A stretch of 64,000 bases of DNA from Clostridiales bacterium (GTDB lineage Bacteria; Bacillota; Clostridia; Christensenellales; Aristaeellaceae): positions 19,556 to 83,555 of the forward strand of contig JAAYDR010000059.1 of NCBI GenBank assembly GCA_012729115.1, read 5' to 3'. Made by a program: the position numbers and the translations under genes. Below are positions 49,443 through 58,136 of this stretch, one piece after another; within the stretch, counting starts at the first letter, position 1, and the number at the start of each line of letters is the position of its first letter. A model generated the notes under the pieces. That model was given only the letters and a program-made list of their open reading frames with translations, made no database searches and was not told where the DNA came from.

Positions 49443-49646
49443 GTGACTCGCTCCTTTCCATAATACAGGGGATATGGGCACATTGCCGGGTTTTATGTGA
49501 AATATCATTTCTTGACCGGAGCGCCGGGCGCCACCCGGACGTTATAATTTGGAAATAAGTTGGCCAGATTGTCACTTATCCTCCTTATTTTATCGGAAAA
49601 TGGAGCGGAATGCAATATTGTAATTAATTTTTATTTCATGAAGCGC

Positions 49647-49675
49647 TTGACGGATTATTTTACCCATGCTATACT
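49647..49675 (+). promoter_or_regulatory. Promoter of the sugar catabolic operon
   Basis: TTGACG, a 17-base spacer and TATACT. The predicted leader to the aldolase start is about 115 bases. Confidence 0.7.
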
Positions 49676-49697
49676 GATTTTACAAATCAGGCGTGAG

Positions 49698-49727
49698 TTT
49701 CATGGATAGATTGCGTTCTATATGAAA
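49698..49727. promoter_or_regulatory. Imperfect palindrome in the operon leader
   Basis: TTTCAT-GG-ATAGA pairs with TCTAT-ATGAAA, giving 11-bp arms with a two-base bulge and a six-base loop, starting about 16 bases after the predicted transcription start. It is a plausible RpiR operator or an RNA hairpin. The TTTCAT arm recurs upstream of the -35. Confidence 0.55.
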
Positions 49728-49795
49728 TAGACCGACACCGAAATGAGCCTCCGCGAGGATTGTAAAGAAATTAACATACAGGAGGAAGCGCATAG

Positions 49796-50665
49796 ATGCT
49801 GCTCAACATGAAGGATCTCCTCGCGGTTGCGAATGAAAGGTATTTTGCCGTACCGGCTTTCAACATCGGTACCAATGTAATCCTTAAAACCGTGCTGGAA
49901 TGCTGCGAAGAAAAAAAAGCCCCTGTGATTCTGGCCATTCACCCCTTTGAGCTTCAATTTCAGGGGGACGACTTTTTGGCCCATTGCATCGCTGCAGCGC
50001 AAAAAGCAAGCGTGCCTGTGACCATCCACCTGGATCATGGATCCGAAATCGGCCAGATCTACCGCGCTATCCGGGATGGATTCACCTCTGTAATGATTGA
50101 CGCATCTCATGCCAGCATGGAAGACAACATTGCCATCTGCAAAAAGGTGGTGGAGATTGCTCATCCGCTGGGTATTTCGGTGGAGGGTGAGCTGGGCACC
50201 ATCGGCACCGTAGGCAATGACACCGAGGGCGGCACCGGCGAAATCATCTATACCAAGCCCGAAGACGCGGTACGTTTTGTGCAGGAGACAGGCGTGGACA
50301 CGTTGGCCATCGCCATCGGAACCGCGCACGGCATCTACCCCAAGGGCTTCAAACCGGAGCTGAAGCTGGACCTGCTCAAGGAAATCAAGAGCAAGGTGCA
50401 TGTGCCGCTGGTACTGCACGGCGGCTCGGCCAATCCGGATTCGGAAATCGCCGAAAGTGTTCGCCTGGGCATCAACAAGATCAACATTTCTTCGGATATC
50501 AAGGACGCGTTCTACCAGCAGCTGCGCCTCGACCTGGCCGCCGATCCCAAGGTGCGCGAGCCCTTCGAGCTGTATCTTGGCAGCATCGAGGCGATGAAGA
50601 AGGTCATCAACCAGAAGATCGACCTGTTCCAGGATGCGGATCAGGCACAGTACTACCGTCTGTAA
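49796..50665 (+). CDS. Class II ketose-bisphosphate aldolase
   Basis: A 289-residue zinc aldolase of the FbaA/GatY/KbaY family. VPAFNIGTNVILKTVLE is at the N-terminus, and VTIHLDHGSEIGQIYRAIRD near residue 75 has the zinc His and catalytic Asp. ISVEGELGTIGT follows near 129, IAIGTAHGIYPKG near 175, and VLHGGSANPDSEI near 206 with further zinc His. NKINISSDIKDAF near 228 binds phosphate. It cleaves a ketose 1,6-bisphosphate to dihydroxyacetone phosphate and glyceraldehyde 3-phosphate. Whether it prefers fructose, tagatose or another epimer is open. AGGAGG lies ten bases before the ATG. It is the first gene of an eight-kilobase operon. Confidence 0.9.
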   Translation: MLLNMKDLLAVANERYFAVPAFNIGTNVILKTVLECCEEKKAPVILAIHPFELQFQGDDFLAHCIAAAQKASVPVTIHLDHGSEIGQIYRAIRDGFTSVMIDASHASMEDNIAICKKVVEIAHPLGISVEGELGTIGTVGNDTEGGTGEIIYTKPEDAVRFVQETGVDTLAIAIGTAHGIYPKGFKPELKLDLLKEIKSKVHVPLVLHGGSANPDSEIAESVRLGINKINISSDIKDAFYQQLRLDLAADPKVREPFELYLGSIEAMKKVINQKIDLFQDADQAQYYRL

Positions 50666-50707
50666 TCCGCTGAGCCGAAAGCCGACAGGAGGAGGTGGAC
50701 GCGGCAG

Positions 50708-51571
50708 ATGATCGATAACACGTCCGTGCTGGGCGCTATCCGCGACAGCTTCGAGCAGATGTTTGCTGCGGAACGCAAGGTGGCGCAGTACATCCTGGAC
50801 GAACCGGAAAAGGCGGTGCTGATGAACGTATCCGAGCTGGCCAATGCCAGCGACGTGAGCGATGCCACTGTGGTCAGAATGTGCAAGCATGTAGGCTACA
50901 GCGGATATTATCAGATGAAGATCCACCTCTCCCATGAACTGGGCCGCAACATATTGCAGGAGAAGCAGCGCAGCCGCCAGCCCGCCACCGTGAAGGAGAT
51001 GCTGGAGATACAGGCGGCAGGCCTGCTGGAATTGGCCAAGTCCCTGGACCTGAAAACCCTGCTGGACATCGCGGAGATGATCCAGCAGAGCACCGTGGTA
51101 CATGTGGTGGCCGTTGGTCATACCACGCCGGTGGCCATGGATCTGGGATTTCGCATTTCACGCATGGGTAAATCCACCATGTATTCCCAAATCCCTGAGC
51201 ATTTCCTGGCCGGGCTGAACAATGCGCGGGAGGGTGAACTTCTCATCGCCATTTCCCGCTCCGGCAGCTCAAGGCAGGTATTGCAGGCCGCAGAGCTCGC
51301 GCAGGAAAACGGGCTGAAAATCGTGGTGATTACCGCGCGGGAAAACTCACCCCTTTCCAAATATGGTGACCGGCGTATCCTCACGATGAGTGAGAACGGA
51401 CTCTTTGGCGAGAACTACAGCCCGGCTTCGCACCTTTGTGAGATGGTGGTCAATGACCTGCTGATCCACATGCTGGAAAGCTGGGACCGGATTGTGCGGG
51501 TTGTGGATGACAAGTCCAAGGAGAAGGAAATCGACCATGTCGAGTACATCCTCTCGGAATATAAGCTGTAA
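50708..51571 (+). CDS. RpiR-family regulator of the sugar operon
   Basis: A 287-residue RpiR protein. The HTH spans about residues 20-70 with LMNVSELANASDVSDATVVRM and CKHVGYSGYYQMKIHLSHEL. The SIS domain (about 125-250) has VVHVVAVGHTTPVAMDLGFRI and GELLIAISRSGSSRQVLQAA, where the Ser-rich loop binds a phosphosugar. Its position as second gene of the operon suggests it responds to a pathway intermediate and controls the divergent promoters at 49.5-49.7 kb. The C-terminal KSKEKEIDHVEYILSEYKL is a charged tail. Confidence 0.9.
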   Translation: MIDNTSVLGAIRDSFEQMFAAERKVAQYILDEPEKAVLMNVSELANASDVSDATVVRMCKHVGYSGYYQMKIHLSHELGRNILQEKQRSRQPATVKEMLEIQAAGLLELAKSLDLKTLLDIAEMIQQSTVVHVVAVGHTTPVAMDLGFRISRMGKSTMYSQIPEHFLAGLNNAREGELLIAISRSGSSRQVLQAAELAQENGLKIVVITARENSPLSKYGDRRILTMSENGLFGENYSPASHLCEMVVNDLLIHMLESWDRIVRVVDDKSKEKEIDHVEYILSEYKL

Positions 51572-51584
51572 CGTGGAGGCTGCG

Positions 51585-52904
51585 ATGCCTTACCAAGACC
51601 TGTACCAACAATGCCTTGACAGGATTCCCGGCCAGATACGCAAATGTGTTCAAAGCGGAAAGTATCCGGTTTTGGGCTATACCAGCAACCTGGATGTGCT
51701 GGTTACATGGGATGCTGCGCTGTTTAATGCCATGACAGACAGCCACTTGAGCGAAAAACCCTCTTTTCGCACCGGAGATGTATTAGCCAGCGCAAGCGAT
51801 TTTGTTCGCGTGGTTTGTTACATTGTTCTCAACGGGCTGGGCGGCGAGATCGAAATCGTCAGCCGCGAGTTGTGCGAGCTGCTCAAACACACCTTTGAGT
51901 GCCGTTATGCGCTGGGCGGCACCAGCGCCCAGGGTAGCGCAGCGCTGGCCAGCGTGGGGATGCCGGTGGTGATGCAGATATCCGACCGCAGCCCGCAGGT
52001 TTGCCGCCTACTGGACTATCCCACGATTTCGATGATCTCGCCGGAAGGCAAGCCTGTACCCGTGATGAAGATGGTGAGCGATCGCCCGCCAGTGGAGCAC
52101 TTCATCTTGCAGTATGACCACGGGGATGTGGTGCGCATCGGGCAGACCGAGCACATCATCCCCACCTCCAACCGGCTGATCATGGATTTTGACGATCTGC
52201 ACAAAACCTTGCCGGTGGACCCGTACTTTCTGGAATACCTGGAGGCGCACGCGGCAGAGATTTCCTCCTACAATATTTCCGGCTTCAACGCGATTGTGTC
52301 TCTCCCTGTACTGGAGCAGACGGTCGCACGGATGGCGGAGCACTACCGCCGCATCAAGGAACGCAATCCCGAATGCATATTGTATCTGGAAAGCGCGCAT
52401 TACCTGAACCCGGAAAGCCGCCACATGGTGTATAGCGGTTTTGCCCCGACGCTGGATATCTTGGGCATGAACGAGGAGGAGCTTGCAGACCTGGCGCAGG
52501 CCCATGGCCAGACGCTGATCCTGCAAAACCTTGATTCCTTGCTGGATACGCTGGAAAAGGTGCATCAGGCCTACCCGGCCAGGGGGCTGGTGGTACACGC
52601 CAAGGATTATTCGATCTATTACGGATGGCCAAGGGAAGGGGTCGATATGGCCCAGGCGCTTTGTTATGGCAACCTTCTGGCAGGCACCCGGGCACGAATC
52701 GGTCATTATGCTTCCCTTGAGGATTGCCAAGGCACGCTGGCGCTGCCGTTAAGCCCCGCAGGGCTGGCACTGGCGGAGCAGATGCCTGCCCGCCACAGCG
52801 GGCGCACCGTGAACATCGTGCCCAGCCGCTATCTGGAAAAGCCAATGACCACCATCGGCCTTGGCGATACCTTTGCGGCCGGCATGCAGATTGCGTTTAT
52901 CTAG
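51585..52904 (+). CDS. ADP-dependent phosphofructokinase/glucokinase-family kinase
   Basis: A 439-residue ribokinase-fold protein matching the ADP-specific PFK/GK family (PF04587) better than PfkB. LGYTSNLDVLVTWD (about residues 30-43) is the substrate strand. ALGGTSAQGSAALASVGMPV near 109 is the sugar-binding glycine loop. ISGFNAIVSL near 232, YLESAHYLNPE near 264 and VVHAKDYSIYYG near 345 follow. TTIGLGDTFAAGM near the end carries the anion hole and catalytic Asp. The family uses ADP as phosphate donor in archaea, and bacterial members are less studied. I infer phosphorylation of a ketose phosphate to the bisphosphate cleaved by the aldolase. GTGGAGG precedes the ATG. Confidence 0.75.
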   Translation: MPYQDLYQQCLDRIPGQIRKCVQSGKYPVLGYTSNLDVLVTWDAALFNAMTDSHLSEKPSFRTGDVLASASDFVRVVCYIVLNGLGGEIEIVSRELCELLKHTFECRYALGGTSAQGSAALASVGMPVVMQISDRSPQVCRLLDYPTISMISPEGKPVPVMKMVSDRPPVEHFILQYDHGDVVRIGQTEHIIPTSNRLIMDFDDLHKTLPVDPYFLEYLEAHAAEISSYNISGFNAIVSLPVLEQTVARMAEHYRRIKERNPECILYLESAHYLNPESRHMVYSGFAPTLDILGMNEEELADLAQAHGQTLILQNLDSLLDTLEKVHQAYPARGLVVHAKDYSIYYGWPREGVDMAQALCYGNLLAGTRARIGHYASLEDCQGTLALPLSPAGLALAEQMPARHSGRTVNIVPSRYLEKPMTTIGLGDTFAAGMQIAFI

Positions 52905-52951
52905 GAACAGCCGTTTCCATTCGCGCGGCGCCGTAGTGAGGAGGAGGGTGC

Positions 52952-54472
52952 ATGGCCTGTATTGCCGGTGTGGATCTGGGCACATCCAGCCTCAAGGTGA
53001 TTGTGATGGACGAGGGCGGGACAGTGCTGGCCGAAGCGTCCGCGCAGTATGACTATGATTCGCCCGTTAACGGCTATGGTGAGCAGAATGTGGACGTATG
53101 GTGGCAGGCCTGCGTCACATGCTTCCAAAGCGTGGTGCGCCAGGTGGACGCAAGCACGATTGCCGGCATCGGGTTTTCCGGCCAGATGCATGGCGCGGTA
53201 TTCCTGGATGAGCACTGCCGGCAGGTGAGACCGGCGATCCTGCATCTGGACGCGCGCAGCGGGGCGCAGTTGCAGGAGATGAGCACGCGCTTGGCGCCTG
53301 AAACCATCCTCAGCGTGCTGATGAACCCGCCATATTCCGGCTTTCTCGTCCCCTCGCTGCTGTGGGTCAAGGAGAACGAGCCGGAGCAATACCGCCGCAT
53401 CCGCCATGTGATGATGCCCAAGGATTATCTGCGCTACCGTCTCAGCGGCGAACTGTACTCCGATTATTCCGATGCTTCGGCCACGCTGGCCTTTGACATC
53501 CGCCGCATGGTCTGGGCCGACGATGTGTTGGCTGCGCTGGAGATCCCCCGCGTGTTCTTCCCCGATTGCCTGGCTACGGATGCGATTGCCGGACGGGTTA
53601 CGGAGCAGGCGGCCAGGGAAACCGGCCTTCTGGAAGGGACGCCCATGGTGGCAGGCGGCGGCGATCAGGTAATGCAGTCCATCGGCAACGGTGTGATATT
53701 GCCGGGGCAGGCCACGGTGAACATCGGCACCAGCGCACAAGTCAGCTTTCAGTCCAGCCGCGCCATCGAGAACCCGGCGCTCAATACCAATACGTTTTGC
53801 GGCTACGGCAGGGGGCGCTGGTACACCATGGGCGCGACCATGAGCGCCGGCCTGTCCATGAGTTGGCTGGGCAAGGTGCTGGGCATGAGCTTTCCCCAGA
53901 TGGAAGCGCAGGCGTGCACGGTACCTCCCGGTGCGGGCGGGCTGCTGTATATGCCCTATCTATCCGGCGAGCGCACCCCGCATCTGAACCCGGACATCAG
54001 TGGGATGTTCTGGGGCCTGAGCGTGAACACCGACCGGTCCCGGCTGGCGCGGGCCGTGATGGAGGGTGTGGCCTACTCGCTGCGCGAGTGTATGGAGCTT
54101 TGCCGATCGTTGGGCTGTGACACGGATGTGTATGTGGCCTCGGGCGGCGGCGCACAAAGTTCCTTGTGGCTACAAATCCAGGCGGACGTATATGGCGTGC
54201 CGCTCATGGTGGCCAATATCAGGCAGCATGCGGGCGTTGGCGCGGCAATCGCTGCCGGCTCGGGCATCGGGCTGTACCGTGATATCGCGGAAGGCTGCCG
54301 CCGCGTGGTTCGCTATCAGGATCAACGCTACCTGCCCAATGAAGAAAACCATGCGCTGTATGAACGCTATTACCGGCTGTACCGCCGAGCTTACCAGGAT
54401 GGCCGGCAGGTGCTGGAAGAGCTCACGGCGCTGGGCAGGAGTAGAGATACGACCAAACACTCCAGGGGGTGA
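52952..54472 (+). CDS. FGGY-family carbohydrate kinase (xylulokinase-like)
   Basis: A 506-residue kinase of XylB length. The N-terminal ATP motif is AGVDLGTSSLKVIVMDEGG (residues 5-23). IGFSGQMHGAVFLDE near 72 is the xylulokinase-type sugar loop. AGGGDQVMQSIGNGV near 233 holds the catalytic Asp, NIGTSAQVSF follows, and YLSGERTPHLNPDISGMFWG near 335 is typical of XylB. VASGGGAQSSLWLQIQADV closes the second domain. It phosphorylates a ketose with ATP. D-xylulose is the default guess, but the neighbouring aldolase and second kinase point to a ketohexose. GAGGAGG lies upstream. Confidence 0.85.
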   Translation: MACIAGVDLGTSSLKVIVMDEGGTVLAEASAQYDYDSPVNGYGEQNVDVWWQACVTCFQSVVRQVDASTIAGIGFSGQMHGAVFLDEHCRQVRPAILHLDARSGAQLQEMSTRLAPETILSVLMNPPYSGFLVPSLLWVKENEPEQYRRIRHVMMPKDYLRYRLSGELYSDYSDASATLAFDIRRMVWADDVLAALEIPRVFFPDCLATDAIAGRVTEQAARETGLLEGTPMVAGGGDQVMQSIGNGVILPGQATVNIGTSAQVSFQSSRAIENPALNTNTFCGYGRGRWYTMGATMSAGLSMSWLGKVLGMSFPQMEAQACTVPPGAGGLLYMPYLSGERTPHLNPDISGMFWGLSVNTDRSRLARAVMEGVAYSLRECMELCRSLGCDTDVYVASGGGAQSSLWLQIQADVYGVPLMVANIRQHAGVGAAIAAGSGIGLYRDIAEGCRRVVRYQDQRYLPNEENHALYERYYRLYRRAYQDGRQVLEELTALGRSRDTTKHSRG

Positions 54473-54476
54473 CGGA

Positions 54477-55985
54477 TTGGAACAGGGCAACAATAGGGAC
54501 ATCATCCTGTCCTGCCGGCATATATCCAAGGCGTTTGGCGGTACGCAGGCTTTGGATGATGTGCAGTTTGACATCGCTCGCGGCGAGGTGCATGCGCTGC
54601 TTGGCGAAAACGGCGCGGGGAAATCCACCCTGATGAAAATCATCATCGGTCTGTTCAAGGCGGACAAGGGTTCTATTACTTTTGACGGCGAACCCTATCT
54701 GGCCAAGGATCCGGCCGACGCTATCCGCAAGGGGATCTCCATGATCCATCAGGAGCTAAACCCTGAGTATCACCTGACCATCGCCGAAAACATCTTCCTC
54801 AAACGCGAGGATGTGCGCGGCAAGGTGTTTTTGGACAAAAAATCAACCAACCTCAAGGCGCAGCAAATTCTGGATGAACTGGGCGTGAAGCTCAACGCCA
54901 AACGGATGATCGAAGGACTGACGCTGGCGCAATGCCAGATGATTGAAATCATCAAGGCTGTGTCCTTTGACGCGAAACTGATCATCATGGATGAGCCCAC
55001 CTCCTCCCTGGACAGTGAGGAGACGGAGGCGTTGTTCAACATGATCCGCCGCCTGAAAAGCCAGGGTGTTTCCATTGTGTATATCTCCCATCGGATGGAT
55101 GAGATCTTCCAGATCTGCGACCGTGTGACGGTGCTGCGTGATGGACGGTACGTGGGCTCGGAGGAGATCGGAAACGTAGACCGGGAAAAGCTGATTTCCA
55201 TGATGGTGGGCCGCACCGTCAAGAACATCTTTCCCAAGACCGAGTGTGCGATCGGCGAGACCGTGCTTAAGGTGGAGAACCTGACGGGAAAGGGTTTCAG
55301 CGACATTTCCTTTGAGGTGCGCGCGGGCGAGATTGTGGGCATATCGGGACTGGTGGGCAGCGGCCGCAGCGAAACCATGCGCGCGCTCATCGGGCTGGAT
55401 CCGCTTACGTCAGGCAAGGTATACCTGAGCGGCAAGGAGGTGCGCATCCGTTCCGTACGGCATGCGCTTCGCCTGGGCATCTGCATGGTCAATGAGGACC
55501 GCAAGAATTTCGGGCTGGTGCTGCACCGCTCCATCCGTGAAAACATCTCACTGCCCAATCTGCGGGAAAGGCATCGCAAGGGGTTGATCAACAAGCGGCG
55601 TGAGGTGCGGGAGACCGCCGAAGCGGCACAGACGCTGACGGTGAAAGCCGCTAGCCTGGAACTGGATGCGTACTCCCTGTCTGGCGGCAACCAGCAGAAG
55701 GTTGTATTGGCCAAGTGGCTGATGTCCAAGCCAAAGGTCCTGATCCTGGATGAGCCCACCCGCGGTGTTGATGTGGGAGCCAAAAGCGAAATCCACAGCC
55801 TGATGGGGCGCTTTGCCAGCGAGGGCATGGCCATTGTGATGATATCATCCGAATTGCCTGAGATCATGGGCATCAGCGACCGCATCCTGATCTACCGCGA
55901 AGGCAGGCTGAACGGTGAAGTGATGCGCCAGGATATCCTGAGCGGCAAGGAGAACCAGGAAACGGTCCTTGCGCGCGAGTTTTGA
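54477..55985 (+). CDS. Sugar ABC transporter ATP-binding protein (RbsA/MglA type)
   Basis: A 502-residue protein with two ABC cassettes. The first has Walker A GENGAGKST (about residues 40-48), a degenerate signature, LTLAQCQM, and Walker B LIIMDEPTSSLD. The second has Walker A-like SGLVGSGRSE, signature LSGGNQQK and Walker B VLILDEPTRGVD. This is the monosaccharide-importer pattern. No ATG fits the start. A TTG at 54477 sits just after GGGGGTGA and 4 bases past the kinase stop, which I take as the start. The frame is open upstream through the kinase gene only by chance. Confidence 0.9.
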   Translation: MEQGNNRDIILSCRHISKAFGGTQALDDVQFDIARGEVHALLGENGAGKSTLMKIIIGLFKADKGSITFDGEPYLAKDPADAIRKGISMIHQELNPEYHLTIAENIFLKREDVRGKVFLDKKSTNLKAQQILDELGVKLNAKRMIEGLTLAQCQMIEIIKAVSFDAKLIIMDEPTSSLDSEETEALFNMIRRLKSQGVSIVYISHRMDEIFQICDRVTVLRDGRYVGSEEIGNVDREKLISMMVGRTVKNIFPKTECAIGETVLKVENLTGKGFSDISFEVRAGEIVGISGLVGSGRSETMRALIGLDPLTSGKVYLSGKEVRIRSVRHALRLGICMVNEDRKNFGLVLHRSIRENISLPNLRERHRKGLINKRREVRETAEAAQTLTVKAASLELDAYSLSGGNQQKVVLAKWLMSKPKVLILDEPTRGVDVGAKSEIHSLMGRFASEGMAIVMISSELPEIMGISDRILIYREGRLNGEVMRQDILSGKENQETVLAREF

Positions 55986-56002
55986 CTGTGAGGAGAATGC
56001 AA

Positions 56003-56986
56003 ATGATCAATGCGGATCGACCCAGCAGGAAACTTTTACGGGTGGACCAGACGGGGCTGGCCCTCTTCATGCGCAGGTACGGCATCGGTATCGTCATGCT
56101 GGGCATGATTGTGCTGCTGTCGGTGATTTCACCCACCTTTCGCAAACCCAGCAATGTGATCAGCATCCTGTTGCAGATATCCATTAACGGCATTCTGGCG
56201 CTGGGCATGGTATTTGTCATCACCGCGGGCGGCATTGATCTGTCCATCGGCTCGATGCTGGCGCTCACCAGCGTGATCGTAGGCGTGGTGCTCAACAGCA
56301 CGGGCAATATCGCGCTGGCCTGCATCCTGGCGATCAGTGCCACCACCCTCTTTGGACTGATCAACGGTCTGCTGATTGCCAAGTTTCAGATGTTCCCCTT
56401 TGTGGTTACGCTGGCGACGCAGCTGGTGATACGCGGCGTAGCGTACATCATATCGGGCGGGTATTCCCAGTCGCTTGCCAATGCGGACTTCAAGAACATC
56501 GGCAACGGCAAGGTATTCTCCACGATCCCCATTCCCGTTGTCATCCTGTTCGTGATTGCGCTGCTGGCCTATGTGCTCATGCACTGGACACTGTTTGGCC
56601 GATATACCTACGCGGTGGGCGGCAACATCAACTCCGCCATCGCATCCGGTGTAAATGTATTCTGGACGCGGGTGTTCTCCTTTGTGATTATGGGCTTTTG
56701 CGCGGGTGTTGCGGGCGTGATTATGACCAGCCGCATCTCCGCCGCCCAGCCCAACATCGGCGTGGGGTATGAGACGGATGCCATCGCTGCCTGCGTGATT
56801 GGCGGCACCTCCTTTGCAGGCGGGATCGCCACCATCCCGGGAACCGTGATTGGCATTGTGATCATCGGCCTGATCTACAACGGCATGAACCTGGTGGGCA
56901 TCAACTCCTATATGCAGACCATCACCAAGGGCTTGCTGATCATTGGCGCGGTGATGCTGGATATGTTTATCAACAAGCGCAAGTAA
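56003..56986 (+). CDS. Sugar ABC transporter permease (RbsC type)
   Basis: A 327-residue permease with about ten helices. ISINGILALGMVFVITAGGI and DLSIGSMLALTSVIVGVVLN (about residues 58-97) are the RbsC/XylH signature. LFGRYTYAVGGNINSAIASG near 205 is the coupling loop, and ACVIGGTSFAGGIATIPGTV follows near 263. It forms a homodimeric channel for a monosaccharide. I prefer the ATG at 56003, seven bases after AGGAGA. The ATG at 55997 and an upstream TTG are too close to or before that site. It follows the ATPase gene by 17 bases. Confidence 0.9.
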   Translation: MINADRPSRKLLRVDQTGLALFMRRYGIGIVMLGMIVLLSVISPTFRKPSNVISILLQISINGILALGMVFVITAGGIDLSIGSMLALTSVIVGVVLNSTGNIALACILAISATTLFGLINGLLIAKFQMFPFVVTLATQLVIRGVAYIISGGYSQSLANADFKNIGNGKVFSTIPIPVVILFVIALLAYVLMHWTLFGRYTYAVGGNINSAIASGVNVFWTRVFSFVIMGFCAGVAGVIMTSRISAAQPNIGVGYETDAIAACVIGGTSFAGGIATIPGTVIGIVIIGLIYNGMNLVGINSYMQTITKGLLIIGAVMLDMFINKRK

Positions 56987-57041
56987 GGTTGAATTCGACT
57001 GCCGACTGGCAGTTAGAATAAAAAACAGGAGGTATCCAAGT

Positions 57042-57989
57042 ATGAAGAAACTGTTTACCCTGCTGATGGTCCTGTGTATGCTGCTGGGAATGGCAAGCTT
57101 TGCGGCTGCCGAAGATGACGAGTTCATCGTTGGCTACATCGCAAAGAACACGGTCGACGCTTTCCATGCGACCATCAACAATGCTGCCAAGGTTGCGCTG
57201 GATGCGCTGGTGGCGGACGGCACCATCGACAAGTGGAACCTGTACGACGGCCTGACCGATCCCGTAACGCAGAACAACCTGTTGGAAGATGCCCTGAACA
57301 TGGGCGCTGACCTGATCATCCTCCTGCCTGCCGAGGCGGCCGGCTGCGCACCGATCCTGGAGCGCTGCAAGGAAGAGAATGTGCCGATCATCGTTGTCAA
57401 CTCCATGACCGACAACACCGCCGAGCTGGCCACCAGCTATGTGGGCAGCAACGACGTGCAGGCCGGTGAAATGATGGCGGACTTCGTTGTGGAGCAACTG
57501 CCCAATGGCGGCGGCTACGGCCATCTGCAGGGCATTATCGGCAACAGCGCGCAGATTCAGCGCGGCGAAGGCCTCCACAAGGTACTGGATGTCAACCCCA
57601 GCTGGAAGCTGCTGGATGGCTGTGAGCAGACTGCCGAATGGCAGGCCGAAAAAGCCGTGAAGTTTGCCGAGGACTGGCTTGCCAAGTACGGCGACCAGCT
57701 CAACGCCATCATCTGCGATAACGACGACATGAGCTCCGCTGTGCAGGCTGCCATGAACGCCGCCGGCCGCAGCGACATCGTCTGCATCGGTGTGGACGGC
57801 AATGCGGGCCCCCTGGCCATGGTAAAAGCCGGCGAACTGAAGGCGACCGTGTTCCAGGATGGCGCTGGCCAGGTGACCACCGCGATCGGCCTGATCAAGG
57901 ACATCAAGGAAGGCAAGACCGTTGAGAAGAACGTCACCGTGCCCTTCGTGCTGGTAACTTCTGAGAACGTGGACGAGTACCTCAAGTAA
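57042..57989 (+). CDS. Sugar ABC transporter substrate-binding protein (type 1 periplasmic-binding fold)
   Basis: A 315-residue exported protein. Residues 1-23 form a signal peptide ending SFAAA, without a lipobox cysteine, like the BMP protein elsewhere in this window. VGYIAKNTVDAFHATINNAA starts the first lobe, LEDALNMGADLIILLPAEAA is near 80, and VPIIVVNSM follows. AIICDNDDMSSAVQAAMNAA near 225 and CIGVDGNAGPLAMVKAGELK near 250 are typical of RbsB/XylF-type proteins. It should bind the pathway sugar outside the membrane. AGGAGGTATCC precedes the ATG, and a terminator follows the stop. Confidence 0.9.
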   Translation: MKKLFTLLMVLCMLLGMASFAAAEDDEFIVGYIAKNTVDAFHATINNAAKVALDALVADGTIDKWNLYDGLTDPVTQNNLLEDALNMGADLIILLPAEAAGCAPILERCKEENVPIIVVNSMTDNTAELATSYVGSNDVQAGEMMADFVVEQLPNGGGYGHLQGIIGNSAQIQRGEGLHKVLDVNPSWKLLDGCEQTAEWQAEKAVKFAEDWLAKYGDQLNAIICDNDDMSSAVQAAMNAAGRSDIVCIGVDGNAGPLAMVKAGELKATVFQDGAGQVTTAIGLIKDIKEGKTVEKNVTVPFVLVTSENVDEYLK

Positions 57990-58046
57990 AACACCATATC
58001 AGCCTGGGCCGGTGAGGGCGACCTCTCTGGGTCCAGGAAGCCCCAA

Positions 58047-58084
58047 AGCAGCCCGCCCCTAGGAAGGAGGCGGGCTGTTTGTGC
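58047..58084 (+). terminator. Terminator of the sugar catabolic operon
   Basis: CAGCCCGCC (58049-58057) pairs perfectly with GGCGGGCTG (58069-58077), followed by TTTGT. Confidence 0.7.
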
Positions 58085-58136
58085 TTGCGGAAGAATATTT
58101 GCACAAATACAGGGATGGGCTCATCTGTATATTCTT

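Larger units (their letters stand above)
49443..49795. other. Divergent control region of the sugar locus
   Basis: This 353-base gap holds no gene. It contains the plus-strand promoter and hairpin/operator listed separately, and a TTCATGAA palindrome just upstream of the -35 (49635-49642). On the minus strand a TATAAC lies at about 49541-49546, ahead of the isomerase gene. Confidence 0.6.
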
